Positions 8,592 to 17,326 of a DNA stretch of 64,000 nucleotides are shown one piece after another. A model generated the notes under the pieces. It was not told the origin of the DNA and made no database searches. It saw nothing but the letters and a program-made list of their open reading frames with translations. Source of the DNA: Clostridium sp. K13 (GTDB lineage: Bacteria; Bacillota; Clostridia; Clostridiales; Clostridiaceae); assembly GCF_019734195.1 (NCBI RefSeq), contig NZ_JAASHM010000010.1:50193-114192 (forward strand). Direction: 5' to 3'. The position numbers were made by a program, and so were the translations under genes. Every line of letters begins with the position of its first letter. The first letter of the stretch is position 1.

Positions 8592-9233
8592 ATGAAACAA
8601 AGGACTAAAATTATATTAGAAGAATTAAAAAGATTATATCCAGATGCTAAATGCGAATTAAATCATGAAACTCCTTTTCAGTTATTAGTTGCAACAATTT
8701 TATCTGCACAAACTACAGATAAAAAGGTTAATGAAGTAACCGAAAGTTTATTTAGAGATTATCCAGATGTTGATGCATTTCTAACTTTATCTATAAATGA
8801 GCTTGAAGCAAGAATAAAACAAATAGGTTTATATAGAAGTAAAGCTAAGAATATATTAATTATGTGTAATCAATTAAAAACTAAGTTTAATGGAGAAGTA
8901 CCTAAAACTATGGATGAAATAACTAGTTTAGCAGGTGCAGGAAGAAAAACTGCAAATGTTGTTTTGTCTAATGCATTTGGAGTTCCGTCTATTGCTGTTG
9001 ATACACATGTTTTTAGAGTTTCGAATAGACTCGGACTTGCAGATTCAGATAATGTTTTAGAGGTAGAAAAACAACTTCAAGCAGAACTTCCTAAAAAGGA
9101 GTGGAGTTTAGCACATCATTTATTAATATTTCATGGGAGAAGATGCTGTATAGCGAGAAATCCTAAATGTAGTGAGTGTTCACTTACAAATAGATGTGTA
9201 TATTTTAAGGCTAATAAGTCAAAAAAGAAGTAA
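8592..9233 (+). CDS. nth: Endonuclease III
   Basis: Base-excision repair glycosylase/AP lyase for oxidised pyrimidines. The helix-hairpin-helix with catalytic lysine is seen as LAGAGRKTANVVLS (about residues 115-128), the catalytic Asp in VDTHVFR (about 138), and the 4Fe-4S motif C-x6-C-x2-C-x5-C at the C-terminus (CIARNPKCSECSLTNRC). Length 213 is standard. AGGAGG precedes ATG 8592. It appears to be a single-gene unit; no nearby partner suggests more. Confidence 0.95.
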   Translation: MKQRTKIILEELKRLYPDAKCELNHETPFQLLVATILSAQTTDKKVNEVTESLFRDYPDVDAFLTLSINELEARIKQIGLYRSKAKNILIMCNQLKTKFNGEVPKTMDEITSLAGAGRKTANVVLSNAFGVPSIAVDTHVFRVSNRLGLADSDNVLEVEKQLQAELPKKEWSLAHHLLIFHGRRCCIARNPKCSECSLTNRCVYFKANKSKKK

Positions 9234-9353
9234 AAGTTTTAAAGGTAAATTCATCTAGCCAAATCGAAGATTTGGAGATTCATTTATGATATAATTGAAT
9301 GTGAAAATATATAGTAATACTTACATAATTACTGAAATTTTAGGAGGATATAC

Positions 9354-10265
9354 ATGAAAGTTGGAGTAATAATGGGGGGAATTTCTTCAGAAAGAGAAAT
9401 TTCACTTAAGAGTGGTAATTCAATAGTAGAAAAAATTGATAAAAACAAGTATGAAGTAGTGCCTGTAGTTATAGATAATAAAGAAGATATAGTGAATAAA
9501 GTTAAGGATATAGATTTTGCTTTATTAGCTCTTCATGGAAAATTTGGCGAAGATGGAACAGTTCAATCAGTACTTCAAACTTTAGACATACCTTATTCAG
9601 GGTGTGGACCTATAAGTTCAGGTGTATGTATGGATAAAGATTTTACAAAAAGAATATTAAAAGCAAATGATGTTAGAACTGCAAGATGGATAAATGTATC
9701 ATCTGTAGAAGAAATAGATTATGATAAAATCGAAGAAATGGGATATCCTGTTTTTGTTAAGCCAACAAATGGAGGATCAAGTGTTGCTACATTTAAGATA
9801 AAAAGTAAGGATGAGATTCAAGCTGCTGTTGAAGAAGGTTTAAAATGGGACACGGAAGTAATGATAGAAGAGTTTGTTGAAGGTGATGAAATAACATGTC
9901 CAGTGTTTGATGGTGAAATGTGGCCTGTTATAGCTATTAAGCCAAAATCAGATTTCTTTGATTATACTCAAAAGTATGCAGCTGATGGAGCAGATGAAAT
10001 AGTTATTGAATTAGAAGAAGAACTTCATAAAGAAGTTGAAAAAATGGCTTTAGAAACTTATAAGTCTTTAAAGTGCCAAGTATATGCTAGAGTTGATATG
10101 ATAATTGATAAAAATGGAGTTCCTTATATATTAGAGGTAAATACATTACCAGGAATGACTCCAGCAAGTCTTTTCCCTAAGAGTGCAGCTGCCATAGAAA
10201 TTAGCTATGCAGGACTTTTAGATAAGATAATAGAAACATCTTTAAAAGTTAAAAGAAGTATTTAA
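9354..10265 (+). CDS. ddl: D-alanine--D-alanine ligase
   Basis: ATP-grasp enzyme making the D-Ala-D-Ala end of the peptidoglycan stem peptide. Seen are the N-terminal GGxSSEREISL motif (residues 8-18), the ALHGKFGEDGTVQ loop (about 61-73), the ATP-grasp FVKPTNGGSSV stretch (about 137-147) and the C-terminal EVNTLPGMTPASLFP metal/ligand motif (about 261-275). Length 303 is typical of DdlB-type enzymes. The D-Ala form of the ligase is assumed; I saw nothing suggesting D-Lac specificity. A good terminator follows. Confidence 0.94.
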   Translation: MKVGVIMGGISSEREISLKSGNSIVEKIDKNKYEVVPVVIDNKEDIVNKVKDIDFALLALHGKFGEDGTVQSVLQTLDIPYSGCGPISSGVCMDKDFTKRILKANDVRTARWINVSSVEEIDYDKIEEMGYPVFVKPTNGGSSVATFKIKSKDEIQAAVEEGLKWDTEVMIEEFVEGDEITCPVFDGEMWPVIAIKPKSDFFDYTQKYAADGADEIVIELEEELHKEVEKMALETYKSLKCQVYARVDMIIDKNGVPYILEVNTLPGMTPASLFPKSAAAIEISYAGLLDKIIETSLKVKRSI

Positions 10266-10278
10266 TATATGTATTTTA

Positions 10279-10303
10279 AAACTCAGCGTAAGCTGAGTTT
10301 TTT
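10279..10303 (+). terminator. Terminator of ddl
   Basis: A 9-bp stem (AAACTCAGC with GCTGAGTTT, GTAA loop) ends in a T run. Confidence 0.9.
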
Positions 10304-10378
10304 ATATAGTTAAAATTATTTTGTTTTAAATGAAACTTTTTAGGTATGTAAATTGTCTAATATTTATAAAGTAATTTA

Positions 10379-10402
10379 AAATATTGCTTTTCAATATTTT
10401 TT
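10379..10402 (+). terminator. Terminator-like hairpin upstream of the muramidase gene
   Basis: AAATATTG and CAATATTT form an 8-bp AT-rich stem with a five-base loop, followed by TTT. It is weaker than the ddl terminator and could instead be a leader hairpin. Confidence 0.4.
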
Positions 10403-10468
10403 GATGTAACCATAACAAAATTTTTAAATATTATATGTAGTAAGGAGAATTTTTTATTGGAGGGCTTT

Positions 10469-11410
10469 ATGCAAAATAGAAGTGACAAAAGTCTTTTTGG
10501 TATAGATATTAATGAATATACACAAAATGTAGACTTTACAGTTCTAGCAACAACTATAGACTTTTTATACCTAAGATCATCAGGCTCAGCAACAGGAAGA
10601 TTTAGAGTAGATAAAAAATTTTTGCAGTTTGCTAGACAAGCAAGAAATTTTAGAATACCTGTTGGAGCATATCATTTTGGCGTTCCTAGTTCAGACTTAA
10701 CTACAGCAGATTCACAATGTGATGATTTTATTAATATACTTCAGGAGGGGTTTGGTCAAAGGGACTATGGAGATTTGTTTCCAGTTTTAGATGTTGAAAC
10801 TCCTACAGATAAGTCAATTTCTACATCTACCTTAATTAATTGGATAGATAGGTTTAGAAAGAGATTTGAGAAAAAAACAAGAAGAAGATTAATGCTTTAT
10901 ACTGGTGTATTTTTTGTTGAAATGTATGATAACTTTTTTATACAAGGTAGAGGATATCCTTTAAAAAATATGATTTTATGGATTGCCCATTATACTGCAA
11001 TTGCAGGAAATGCTCCTGTTCCACCAGATGTAGGTGGATGGACTAGGTGGAGAATATGGCAATATAGTGAAAGTGCAAATGTTGCAGGTGTTGGAAATCC
11101 AGTTGATGCAAATTGGGGGCCTGATAGCATAGACTTATTAACTCAGCCTAGAAATGTAACAGGACTTACTGTTAATAGAAAAGGAAATGTTTTAAATATT
11201 AGTTGGAAGAAGAATACCGATACAGATTTATTAGGATATAATATTTTTGCTAATAATTACTGGATAGGAACAGTAGATGCTGACGATACTAGCTTTTCAA
11301 TTAATATAAATCAATTACCTTTTGAAGTTAAAGGAACTGTAAAGATTAGTATAGAGGCATTTGATAATGATGGTGAAACATCTAAGAAGAGAAGTAGCTT
11401 TACAATATAA
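10469..11410 (+). CDS. GH25 lysozyme-like muramidase without signal peptide
   Basis: A glycoside hydrolase family 25 domain fills residues ~8-225: FGIDINEY at the start (first catalytic-barrel Asp), VLDVETP (Asp-x-Glu pair) in the middle, and RIWQYSESANVAG near its end. GH25 enzymes cut the MurNAc-GlcNAc bond of peptidoglycan. The last ~85 residues look like a fibronectin type III-like beta domain (VTGLTVNRKGNVLNISWKK). No signal peptide or membrane anchor is visible, so export is unclear. ATG 10469 with GGAGGG just before it is preferred; a TTG at 10457 behind AAGGAG is an alternative adding four residues. Confidence 0.82.
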   Translation: MQNRSDKSLFGIDINEYTQNVDFTVLATTIDFLYLRSSGSATGRFRVDKKFLQFARQARNFRIPVGAYHFGVPSSDLTTADSQCDDFINILQEGFGQRDYGDLFPVLDVETPTDKSISTSTLINWIDRFRKRFEKKTRRRLMLYTGVFFVEMYDNFFIQGRGYPLKNMILWIAHYTAIAGNAPVPPDVGGWTRWRIWQYSESANVAGVGNPVDANWGPDSIDLLTQPRNVTGLTVNRKGNVLNISWKKNTDTDLLGYNIFANNYWIGTVDADDTSFSININQLPFEVKGTVKISIEAFDNDGETSKKRSSFTI

Positions 11411-11419
11411 AATAAAAGA

Positions 11420-11508
11420 GTAATATAGAATAGCTTTATATTTATATGTTAAATATACCATATAAAAAATAAATTATATGTAATAATATAAGGCTATTCT
11501 TATTATAC
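11420..11508 (+). terminator. Possible long-stem terminator after the muramidase gene
   Basis: AATATAGAATAGCTTTA near 11421 can pair with TAAGGCTATTCTTATTA ending at about 11507. There is no clean T run, so the termination role is uncertain. Confidence 0.4.
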
Positions 11509-11628
11509 TAAGATTATAGTTATTAAGTGGTATGATTTTATTAATTGTATAAAATTAAATAATAGAATATAATTAGAACATAATGCAATTATAGCAATTA
11601 TATATAAAATTTTGGGAGGCGTGGAACT

Positions 11629-13092
11629 GTGAGCAATGAAAAATCTAATGATAGTAAAAGCGGGAAAGCTATGTCTAAAAATAAAAAATTAATAATTATA
11701 ATATCTACTATTATAATATTAATTGCTGGTATAACTTTTGGATATTTTACTAGTATAAAAAACAAAGTAGATTCATGGGCTGATAAAATATATCCTGGGG
11801 TACAAGCTTATGGTATAGATTTAGGTGGCAAAACTAAAGAAGAGGCAGTAAACATAATAAATGAACAGTTACTTCCTTTAATAGGGGATAAAGTAATAAC
11901 AGTAACTGTTGGTGATAAATCTTTTGAATTAAAATATTCCGATATCAGTCCGTCAGTAAGTGCAGATGAAACTGTAGAACAAGCATTAGATTATGGAAAA
12001 GATAAGAAGATGCTTGAAAAGAAACAAATGATAGAAGATGGTGTTGATTATAAGGTTGATACTGTATTAAGCTATGATGAAGAAAAAATTAAAGAATTTG
12101 CAAATAGTGTAAGTGATCAAGTTAAAGTTGATGCCATTGATGCTAAAATATCAATTAATGGTACAAATATTTCTATTACGCCAGAAACTATAGGAAAGAA
12201 TATAAATATAGATGAGTTATGCAATAAAATAAAAGAGTGTGTAGATCCAAATCCTGAAAAGGTTGAAAGTGTAACTGTAGATTTACAAGATTACTCTCCA
12301 AGAATAACTGCAGCTGATTTAAATAAGATTGATGGAATAATGTCATCATATTCTACTTCATTTAGTACTGGGGATTCAGGAAGAGTAGAAAACTTAAGAA
12401 TTGCAAGTGGATATATTAATGGAACATTATTAATGCCAGGCGATGAATTTAGCTATAATAATACAATAGGTGAAACAACTCCAGAAAGAGGATATAAAGA
12501 AGCAAATACATATGTTGGATCAAAAATAGTTCCTGGATATGGAGGCGGAGTATGCCAAGTATCAAGTACTCTTTATAGAGCTGTTATACAAGCTAATATA
12601 AGATCAACTGAAAGACGTAATCACTCAATGACAGTTGGTTATGCAAAGCCAGGATTAGATGCCACTGTTGCAGCTGGATATATAGATTATAAATTTGTAA
12701 ATACATATGATTTCCCAATATACATTCAAGGATATTTATCTGGAAATAATGTAGTTTTTAATATTTTTGGTAATAAAGAAGCAATGGGTGGAAAAACTTA
12801 TCAGCTTGTTAATGAAATATTAGAAACTTATAATTATAAAACAGAAGAAGTACAAGACCCTACATTACCAGAAGGAACAAGAGTAGTAACATCATCTGGA
12901 GCTAATGGATGTAAGGCTAGTGGATATTTAGTTACTTATGAAAATGGAGTTCAAGTAAATAAGGAGCTTATATCAACAGATGTATATTCAACTAGAAATC
13001 AAATTGTTAGTGTTGGAACTAAAAAAGTAGAAACACCTAGTGTGCCTACTCCGGAAGAAACAACACCGGAACAAGAAGCGCCTGCTGCTTAG
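11629..13092 (+). CDS. VanW family protein with YoaR-like domain, membrane-anchored
   Basis: A 487-residue surface protein with a cytoplasmic N-terminus, one transmembrane segment (about residues 21-43), then a YoaR-like putative peptidoglycan-binding region (about 60-215). The VanW domain lies at about 245-375, with the diagnostic G-x-C-Q-V-S-S-T-L-Y-R stretch (GGGVCQVSSTLYRAV) and ERRNHSM. The C-terminal tail is rich in Pro, Glu and Thr, like a wall-spanning spacer. VanW-domain function is not well defined; glycopeptide resistance should not be inferred. The start is GTG 11629 behind GGGAGG; a GTG at 11621 is less well spaced. Confidence 0.85.
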   Translation: MSNEKSNDSKSGKAMSKNKKLIIIISTIIILIAGITFGYFTSIKNKVDSWADKIYPGVQAYGIDLGGKTKEEAVNIINEQLLPLIGDKVITVTVGDKSFELKYSDISPSVSADETVEQALDYGKDKKMLEKKQMIEDGVDYKVDTVLSYDEEKIKEFANSVSDQVKVDAIDAKISINGTNISITPETIGKNINIDELCNKIKECVDPNPEKVESVTVDLQDYSPRITAADLNKIDGIMSSYSTSFSTGDSGRVENLRIASGYINGTLLMPGDEFSYNNTIGETTPERGYKEANTYVGSKIVPGYGGGVCQVSSTLYRAVIQANIRSTERRNHSMTVGYAKPGLDATVAAGYIDYKFVNTYDFPIYIQGYLSGNNVVFNIFGNKEAMGGKTYQLVNEILETYNYKTEEVQDPTLPEGTRVVTSSGANGCKASGYLVTYENGVQVNKELISTDVYSTRNQIVSVGTKKVETPSVPTPEETTPEQEAPAA

Positions 13093-13110
13093 GTATAAAA
13101 ATAGTTATTT

Positions 13111-13190
13111 AATAGGGATGTATCAAAATAGATAATTGAGCAATATAGTTATTTTGCTTAATAACAATTTGATATGTCCCTATTTTATAA
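13111..13190 (+). terminator. Long-stem terminator after the VanW gene
   Basis: A 17-bp stem (13111-13127 with 13168-13184, two G-U pairs) encloses an AT-rich loop and is followed by TTTTATAA. Confidence 0.75.
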
Positions 13191-13280
13191 GAAATATAAT
13201 TATTATTTATAAACCATAATTTTCAATAATAAAGTATAAAATACATTATTAAATTAAAAATTAACAAAATGTAAAATGCT

Positions 13281-13309
13281 TTGACTATTAAAAAACTATA
13301 TAGTATGAT
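13281..13309 (+). promoter_or_regulatory. Promoter of trmL
   Basis: TTGACT (13281-13286), 17-base spacer, TATGAT (13304-13309). Confidence 0.7.
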
Positions 13310-13329
13310 TGAAGATATATAAATAGTGT

Positions 13330-13360
13330 AAAGTAAGGTGTATAGCATCTTACTTTTTAT
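13330..13360 (+). terminator. Attenuator-like hairpin in the trmL leader
   Basis: AAAGTAAGGTG and CATCTTACTTT form an 11-bp stem (one G-U pair) with a short TATAG loop, followed by a T-rich stretch. It lies downstream of the trmL promoter and just before its ribosome binding site, so it may cause premature termination. Confidence 0.55.
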
Positions 13361-13377
13361 TTTGGAGGGTGAATTCA

Positions 13378-13839
13378 TTGAATTTAAATATAGTTTTATA
13401 TCAACCAGAAATACCACAAAATACTGGAAATATAGCGAGAACTTGCGTTTTAACTGACTCAACTCTTCATTTAATAAAGCCGTTAGGATTTAGTATTGAT
13501 GATAAAGCCGTTAGAAGATCAGGTTTAGATTACTGGAAGGACTTGAAGTTAGAAGTTCATGAATCTTATGAAGAATTTATGGCTAAGTACGGAGACAGAA
13601 GAATATTTTTATCTACTACACATGGTGGAAATATATATTCAGAAGAAAAATTTCAAAATGGAGATTTTATAATGTTTGGAAGGGAATCATCAGGGGTTCC
13701 AGAAGATGTACATAATGCACATAAAGGAATAAGAGTACCTATGGTACAAACAAGTACAAGAAGTTTAAATTTATCAAACACAGTAGCTATTATAGCATAT
13801 GAAGTTTTAAAGCAGATAGGATTTCCGAATATGAAATAA
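13378..13839 (+). CDS. trmL: tRNA (cytidine(34)-2'-O)-methyltransferase TrmL
   Basis: SPOUT-family methyltransferase that 2'-O-methylates the wobble base of tRNA-Leu. It opens with NIVLYQPEIPQNTGNIARTC (motif 1) and has the SAM-binding knot sequence MFGRESSGVPEDV (about residues 98-110) and VPM..TRSLNLSNTVAIIAYE (about 120-144, motif 3). Length about 153 is standard for TrmL/CspR. The start is placed at TTG 13378, eight bases after GGAGGG; a GTG at 13369 overlaps that binding site and is unlikely. A DegV gene follows after 18 bases. Confidence 0.87.
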   Translation: MNLNIVLYQPEIPQNTGNIARTCVLTDSTLHLIKPLGFSIDDKAVRRSGLDYWKDLKLEVHESYEEFMAKYGDRRIFLSTTHGGNIYSEEKFQNGDFIMFGRESSGVPEDVHNAHKGIRVPMVQTSTRSLNLSNTVAIIAYEVLKQIGFPNMK

Positions 13840-13857
13840 AAAATAGGAGGTACTTTT

Positions 13858-14694
13858 ATGGAAAAAATCAAGATTATTACTGATAGTACTTTAGATTTAC
13901 CATCAGATCTTATAAAAGAGAAGAATATAGAAGTTTTACCGTTATTAATTAACTTTGGTGAAGAAAGTTATTTAGATGGAGTAGAAATAAATACTAAAGA
14001 GATGTTAGAGAAAATAAAAAAGGATAATGTACTTCCGACTACAGCTCAAGTAACACCAAATAGATTTGAAGAAGTATTTAAAAAGTACCTAGATGAAGGA
14101 TATAAAATTGTTACTTTAGTATTATCGTCAGAGATGAGTGGAACATACCAATCAGCATGTATAGCTAAAAATATGTTAGAAACTGATGATATAGTAGTTA
14201 TTGATTCTAGAAATGTAACATCAGGTTTAGGAATTTTAGCATTAAAAGCTTGTGAATTCAGAGATAATGGTGATAGTATATTTGAAATAGAAGAAAAAAT
14301 TAAAAATATAATTCCTAAGGTAAAAAGTTCATTAAGCTTTGAATCTCTAGAGAACCTAGTAAGAGGTGGAAGACTTTCTAAAACAGCTGGTACTATAGGA
14401 AGTGTTTTAGGATTAAGACTTATTTTAGAAGTTAAAGATGGCCAAATGGCAGTTAAAGATAAAGTAAGAGGAAGCAAAAAAGCTTTAAAGAAAGTAATTT
14501 CTGATTTTGAAAGCGCAAATGTTGATTTTGACTCACCAATAGTTATTGATGAAATTTTAAATGATGAAATATTTGAGGGACTTAAAAAATATTGTGAAGA
14601 GAAAAATATAAATTATGTTCATGGAATTGTTGGATGTACAGTAGGTATACATTCAGGAGTTGGAGCATGTGGGTTTTTCTTTGTTGAAAAATAG
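13858..14694 (+). CDS. DegV family fatty-acid-binding protein
   Basis: DegV/FakB-type proteins bind a fatty acid and present it to the kinase FakA. The N-terminus has the IITDSTLDLP motif, followed by TTAQVTPNRFEEVF (about residues 60-73), SSEMSGTYQSA (about 91-101), the RGGRLSK loop and a C-terminal HSGVGACGFFF. Length 278 is typical. It follows trmL by 18 bases behind AGGAGG. A second DegV gene lies at 47632. No fakA is seen in the window. Confidence 0.9.
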   Translation: MEKIKIITDSTLDLPSDLIKEKNIEVLPLLINFGEESYLDGVEINTKEMLEKIKKDNVLPTTAQVTPNRFEEVFKKYLDEGYKIVTLVLSSEMSGTYQSACIAKNMLETDDIVVIDSRNVTSGLGILALKACEFRDNGDSIFEIEEKIKNIIPKVKSSLSFESLENLVRGGRLSKTAGTIGSVLGLRLILEVKDGQMAVKDKVRGSKKALKKVISDFESANVDFDSPIVIDEILNDEIFEGLKKYCEEKNINYVHGIVGCTVGIHSGVGACGFFFVEK

Positions 14695-14702
14695 AGAGTT
14701 AG

Positions 14703-14738
14703 ATAGTAAGTAATAGTTTTATTACTTACTATTTTTTT
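14703..14738 (+). terminator. Terminator of the trmL-degV unit
   Basis: A 12-bp perfect stem (14703-14714 with 14721-14732) followed by seven T. Confidence 0.9.
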
Positions 14739-15008
14739 ATATATAAAGTTATATTATACCTATAAAGTTATAAATAACATTAGATGGAATAAAAAAATGA
14801 GCTCTATTTTGTAATATATCGATAAAAATAGCACAAAATATTATAGAAAAAATTAAAGTGAAATTTTAAATGTGTAATAAAAAGCTATATATATATTTAA
14901 ATATTCAAAATAAATGAATTTTATTAAGTATATAAATGAAAAAATAGTAAAAATAAAAAAAATATAAAAAAATTACTAGAAAGACTTTTAAAATTTATAT
15001 ATCTGTTT
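14739..15008. other. AT-rich gene-free region upstream of cggR
   Basis: About 270 bases of very AT-rich sequence between the degV terminator and the cggR promoter. No gene, repeat or stable hairpin stands out; A/T tracts near 14940-14975 could serve as a promoter UP element. Confidence 0.5.
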
Positions 15009-15014
15009 TATAAT
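15009..15014 (+). promoter_or_regulatory. -10 box of the cggR-gap promoter
   Basis: TATAAT at 15009-15014, nine bases before the CggR operator. No convincing -35 box is seen at normal spacing. Confidence 0.5.
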
Positions 15015-15022
15015 AATAGATG

Positions 15023-15059
15023 TGGGACATAAAAGTCATTGCTGGGACATTTTTTGTCC
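15023..15059 (+). promoter_or_regulatory. CggR operator (two direct repeats)
   Basis: GGGACATAAAAGTC at 15024-15037 and GGGACATTTTTTGTCC at 15044-15059 repeat with a 20-base period. This is close to the Bacillus subtilis CggR operator in the GGGAC-N7-GTC form and in spacing. It sits between the -10 box and the cggR start, so bound CggR would block transcription of the glycolytic operon until fructose-1,6-bisphosphate is available. Confidence 0.88.
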
Positions 15060-15074
15060 AAAGGAGGGTCTGTA

Positions 15075-16106
15075 GTGCAGGAAATATTAGATTTGCAAAG
15101 AAAGATAGTTCCTGAGCTGGTGGAAGTCCTAGAAAAACGCTACAATGTTTTAAGGACAATTTTCTATAACCAACCTATTGGAAGAAGAATGCTTGCAAGT
15201 GAACTTAATCTTGGCGAAAGAATAGTCAGAAATGAAATTGATTTATTGAAATCACAAAACTTAATAGAAATTAATACCCCAGGTATGACAGTAACTAAAG
15301 ATGGACAAAATGTCCTAGAAGGGTTAAAGGAGTTCATACATCAAATAAAGGGTTTAAATGATATTGAGAAAAGTATTAAGTCAGTTTTGGGATTAAAAGA
15401 TGTTGTTATAGTTCCAGGAAATGTTGAAGATAATCCTTCAACACTTAAGGAATTAGGAAAAGCAGCAGCAAATTGTGTGAAAAATATAATAAAAGATAAT
15501 GATATAATCGCCATTACTGGAGGAAGCACAATTAAAGAAGTTGTTGAAGCATTTCCAAAAGTAAATAATGTTTCCGATATTCTTGTTATTCCAGCTAGAG
15601 GCGGAATGGGAAGAAAAGTTGAAAGTCAAGCTAATTATTTAGCTGCAGCATTAGCTAATAAGGTTGATGGTAGCTATAAATTATTACATATTCCTGAAAA
15701 TGTTAGTTCAAGGGTGTTAGAAGGACTTCTTAAAGAAAAACAAATAAAAGAAGTTATAGATAATATTCACAATGCTGATATTTTAATTTATGGAATAGGT
15801 AATGCAATTCATATGGCTAAAAAGCGTGGATTGTCAGAGGAGTATATAAATAAGCTTGAAGAACTAGGAGCTGTAGGAGAAGCATTTGGGTGTTATTTTA
15901 ATAAATATTCTCAAGTAGTTTCAGAAAATACTCCAATCGGAATTAATATTAATGATGCAAAAAAAATTAATACGCATATTGCGGTAGCTGCAGGAGAAAA
16001 TAAAGTAGAAGCTATAATTGCAACAGAAATGAATAATTCTAATGCTATTTTAGTTACTGATGAAGCTGCAGGAAGAAAGATTGCAGAATTAATTAAAACC
16101 AATTAA
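15075..16106 (+). CDS. cggR: Central glycolytic genes regulator
   Basis: SorC/DeoR-type repressor of the gap operon, normally relieved by fructose-1,6-bisphosphate. Residues ~1-85 include the winged helix (GRRMLASELNLGERIVRNEIDLLKSQ region); residues ~85-340 are the sugar-binding domain with the GGSTIKEV phosphate-binding turn (about 158-165) and GIGNA (about 240). The start is GTG 15075 behind AAGGAGGG at 15061-15068, although the frame is open to 15039. The resulting ~343 residues match the family. It has its own operator directly upstream and is followed after 56 bases by gap. Confidence 0.92.
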   Translation: MQEILDLQRKIVPELVEVLEKRYNVLRTIFYNQPIGRRMLASELNLGERIVRNEIDLLKSQNLIEINTPGMTVTKDGQNVLEGLKEFIHQIKGLNDIEKSIKSVLGLKDVVIVPGNVEDNPSTLKELGKAAANCVKNIIKDNDIIAITGGSTIKEVVEAFPKVNNVSDILVIPARGGMGRKVESQANYLAAALANKVDGSYKLLHIPENVSSRVLEGLLKEKQIKEVIDNIHNADILIYGIGNAIHMAKKRGLSEEYINKLEELGAVGEAFGCYFNKYSQVVSENTPIGININDAKKINTHIAVAAGENKVEAIIATEMNNSNAILVTDEAAGRKIAELIKTN

Positions 16107-16162
16107 TTTGATTTAAAATTTAATTTTAAATATATAATATCTATTTTTAGGAGGTAATTGTA

Positions 16163-17176
16163 ATGGTAAGAGTTGCAATAAACGGATTTGGACGTATAGG
16201 ACGTCTTGCATTTAGACAAATGTTTGGAGCAGAAGGGTATGAAATAGTTGCTATCAACGATTTAACAAGCCCAAAAATGTTAGCTCATTTATTAAAATAT
16301 GATTCAGCACAAGGAAGATACGCTTTAGGTGATACAGTTGTTGCTGGAGAAAATTCTATCACAGTTGATGGAAAAGAAGTAAGAATATATGCTGAAGCTG
16401 ACGCTTCTAAATTACCATGGGGAGAAATTGGTGTTGACGTAGTTTTAGAATGTACTGGATTCTACGTATCAAAAGCTAAATCTCAAGCTCACATCGAAGC
16501 AGGTGCTAAGAAAGTTGTTATATCAGCTCCAGCTGGAAACGACCTTCCAACAGTTGTATTCAACGTAAACCAAGATATATTAACTGCTGAAGATAACATA
16601 ATCTCAGCTGCATCTTGTACTACAAACTGCTTAGCTCCAATGGCTCAAGCTTTAAATAACTATGCTGAAATCCAATCAGGAATAATGTCAACTATCCACG
16701 CTTACACTGGAGACCAAATGATCTTAGATGGTCCTCAAAGAAAAGGTGATTTAAGAAGAGCTAGAGCTGGAGCTGTTAACATAGTTCCTAACTCAACTGG
16801 AGCTGCTAAAGCTATCGGATTAGTTATTCCAGAATTAAACGGAAAATTAATCGGTTCTGCACAAAGAGTACCAGTTCCAACTGGATCATCAACTATATTA
16901 GTTGCTGTAGTTAAGGGTGAAAATGTAACTGTAGAAGGAATCAACGCTGCTATGAAAGCTGCTTCAAACGAATCATTCGGTTACACTGAAGAAGAATTAG
17001 TTTCTTCAGACATCGTAGGAATCAAATTCGGTTCATTATTCGATGCAACTCAAACAATGGTATCTGAAATCGGAGAAGGATTATACCAAGTTCAAGTTGT
17101 TTCATGGTATGACAACGAAAACTCATACACTAGCCAAATGGTTAGAACTATTAAATACTTCGCTGAATTAGCTTAA
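16163..17176 (+). CDS. gap: Glyceraldehyde-3-phosphate dehydrogenase
   Basis: NAD-dependent glycolytic enzyme. The Rossmann start [16 protein letters not shown] opens the protein; the catalytic Cys is residue 152 in [12 protein letters not shown], followed by HAYTGDQ with the catalytic His. Length 337 is usual. Many codons end in C (AAC, ATC, TTC) despite the AT-rich genome, typical of a very highly expressed gene. AGGAGG precedes ATG 16163. It is the second gene of the cggR operon, and a GC-rich hairpin separates it from pgk. Confidence 0.97.
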   Translation: MVRVAINGFGRIGRLAFRQMFGAEGYEIVAINDLTSPKMLAHLLKYDSAQGRYALGDTVVAGENSITVDGKEVRIYAEADASKLPWGEIGVDVVLECTGFYVSKAKSQAHIEAGAKKVVISAPAGNDLPTVVFNVNQDILTAEDNIISAASCTTNCLAPMAQALNNYAEIQSGIMSTIHAYTGDQMILDGPQRKGDLRRARAGAVNIVPNSTGAAKAIGLVIPELNGKLIGSAQRVPVPTGSSTILVAVVKGENVTVEGINAAMKAASNESFGYTEEELVSSDIVGIKFGSLFDATQTMVSEIGEGLYQVQVVSWYDNENSYTSQMVRTIKYFAELA

Positions 17177-17241
17177 TTTTAATAGATAATTATATACGGA
17201 TTTAGATGCTTATAAAAGCACTCTTATAAGATCCTAAAACG

Positions 17242-17283
17242 GGTCCGGTCTCTAAGGCATACTTATAAGACCGGGCCTCTTTT
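17242..17283 (+). terminator. GC-rich hairpin/terminator between gap and pgk
   Basis: GGTCCGGTCT (17242-17251) pairs with AGACCGGGCC (17268-17277), one G-U pair, and is followed by TCTTTT. It stands out by GC content from the surroundings. The repeated CTTATAAG motif around it (17222-17230, 17262-17269) may add structure. It could be a partial terminator or an mRNA-stabilising 3' end that gives gap more transcript than pgk. Confidence 0.7.
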
Positions 17284-17326
17284 AAAATTATAAATAAACT
17301 ATGAAAAAAATTATGAGGTGAAAAGA

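Noticed and set aside
11629..13092. Vancomycin resistance function for the VanW protein
   Set aside because: VanW domains occur widely in clostridia without resistance clusters, and no vanS/R/H/A/X partner is present; ddl looks ordinary.
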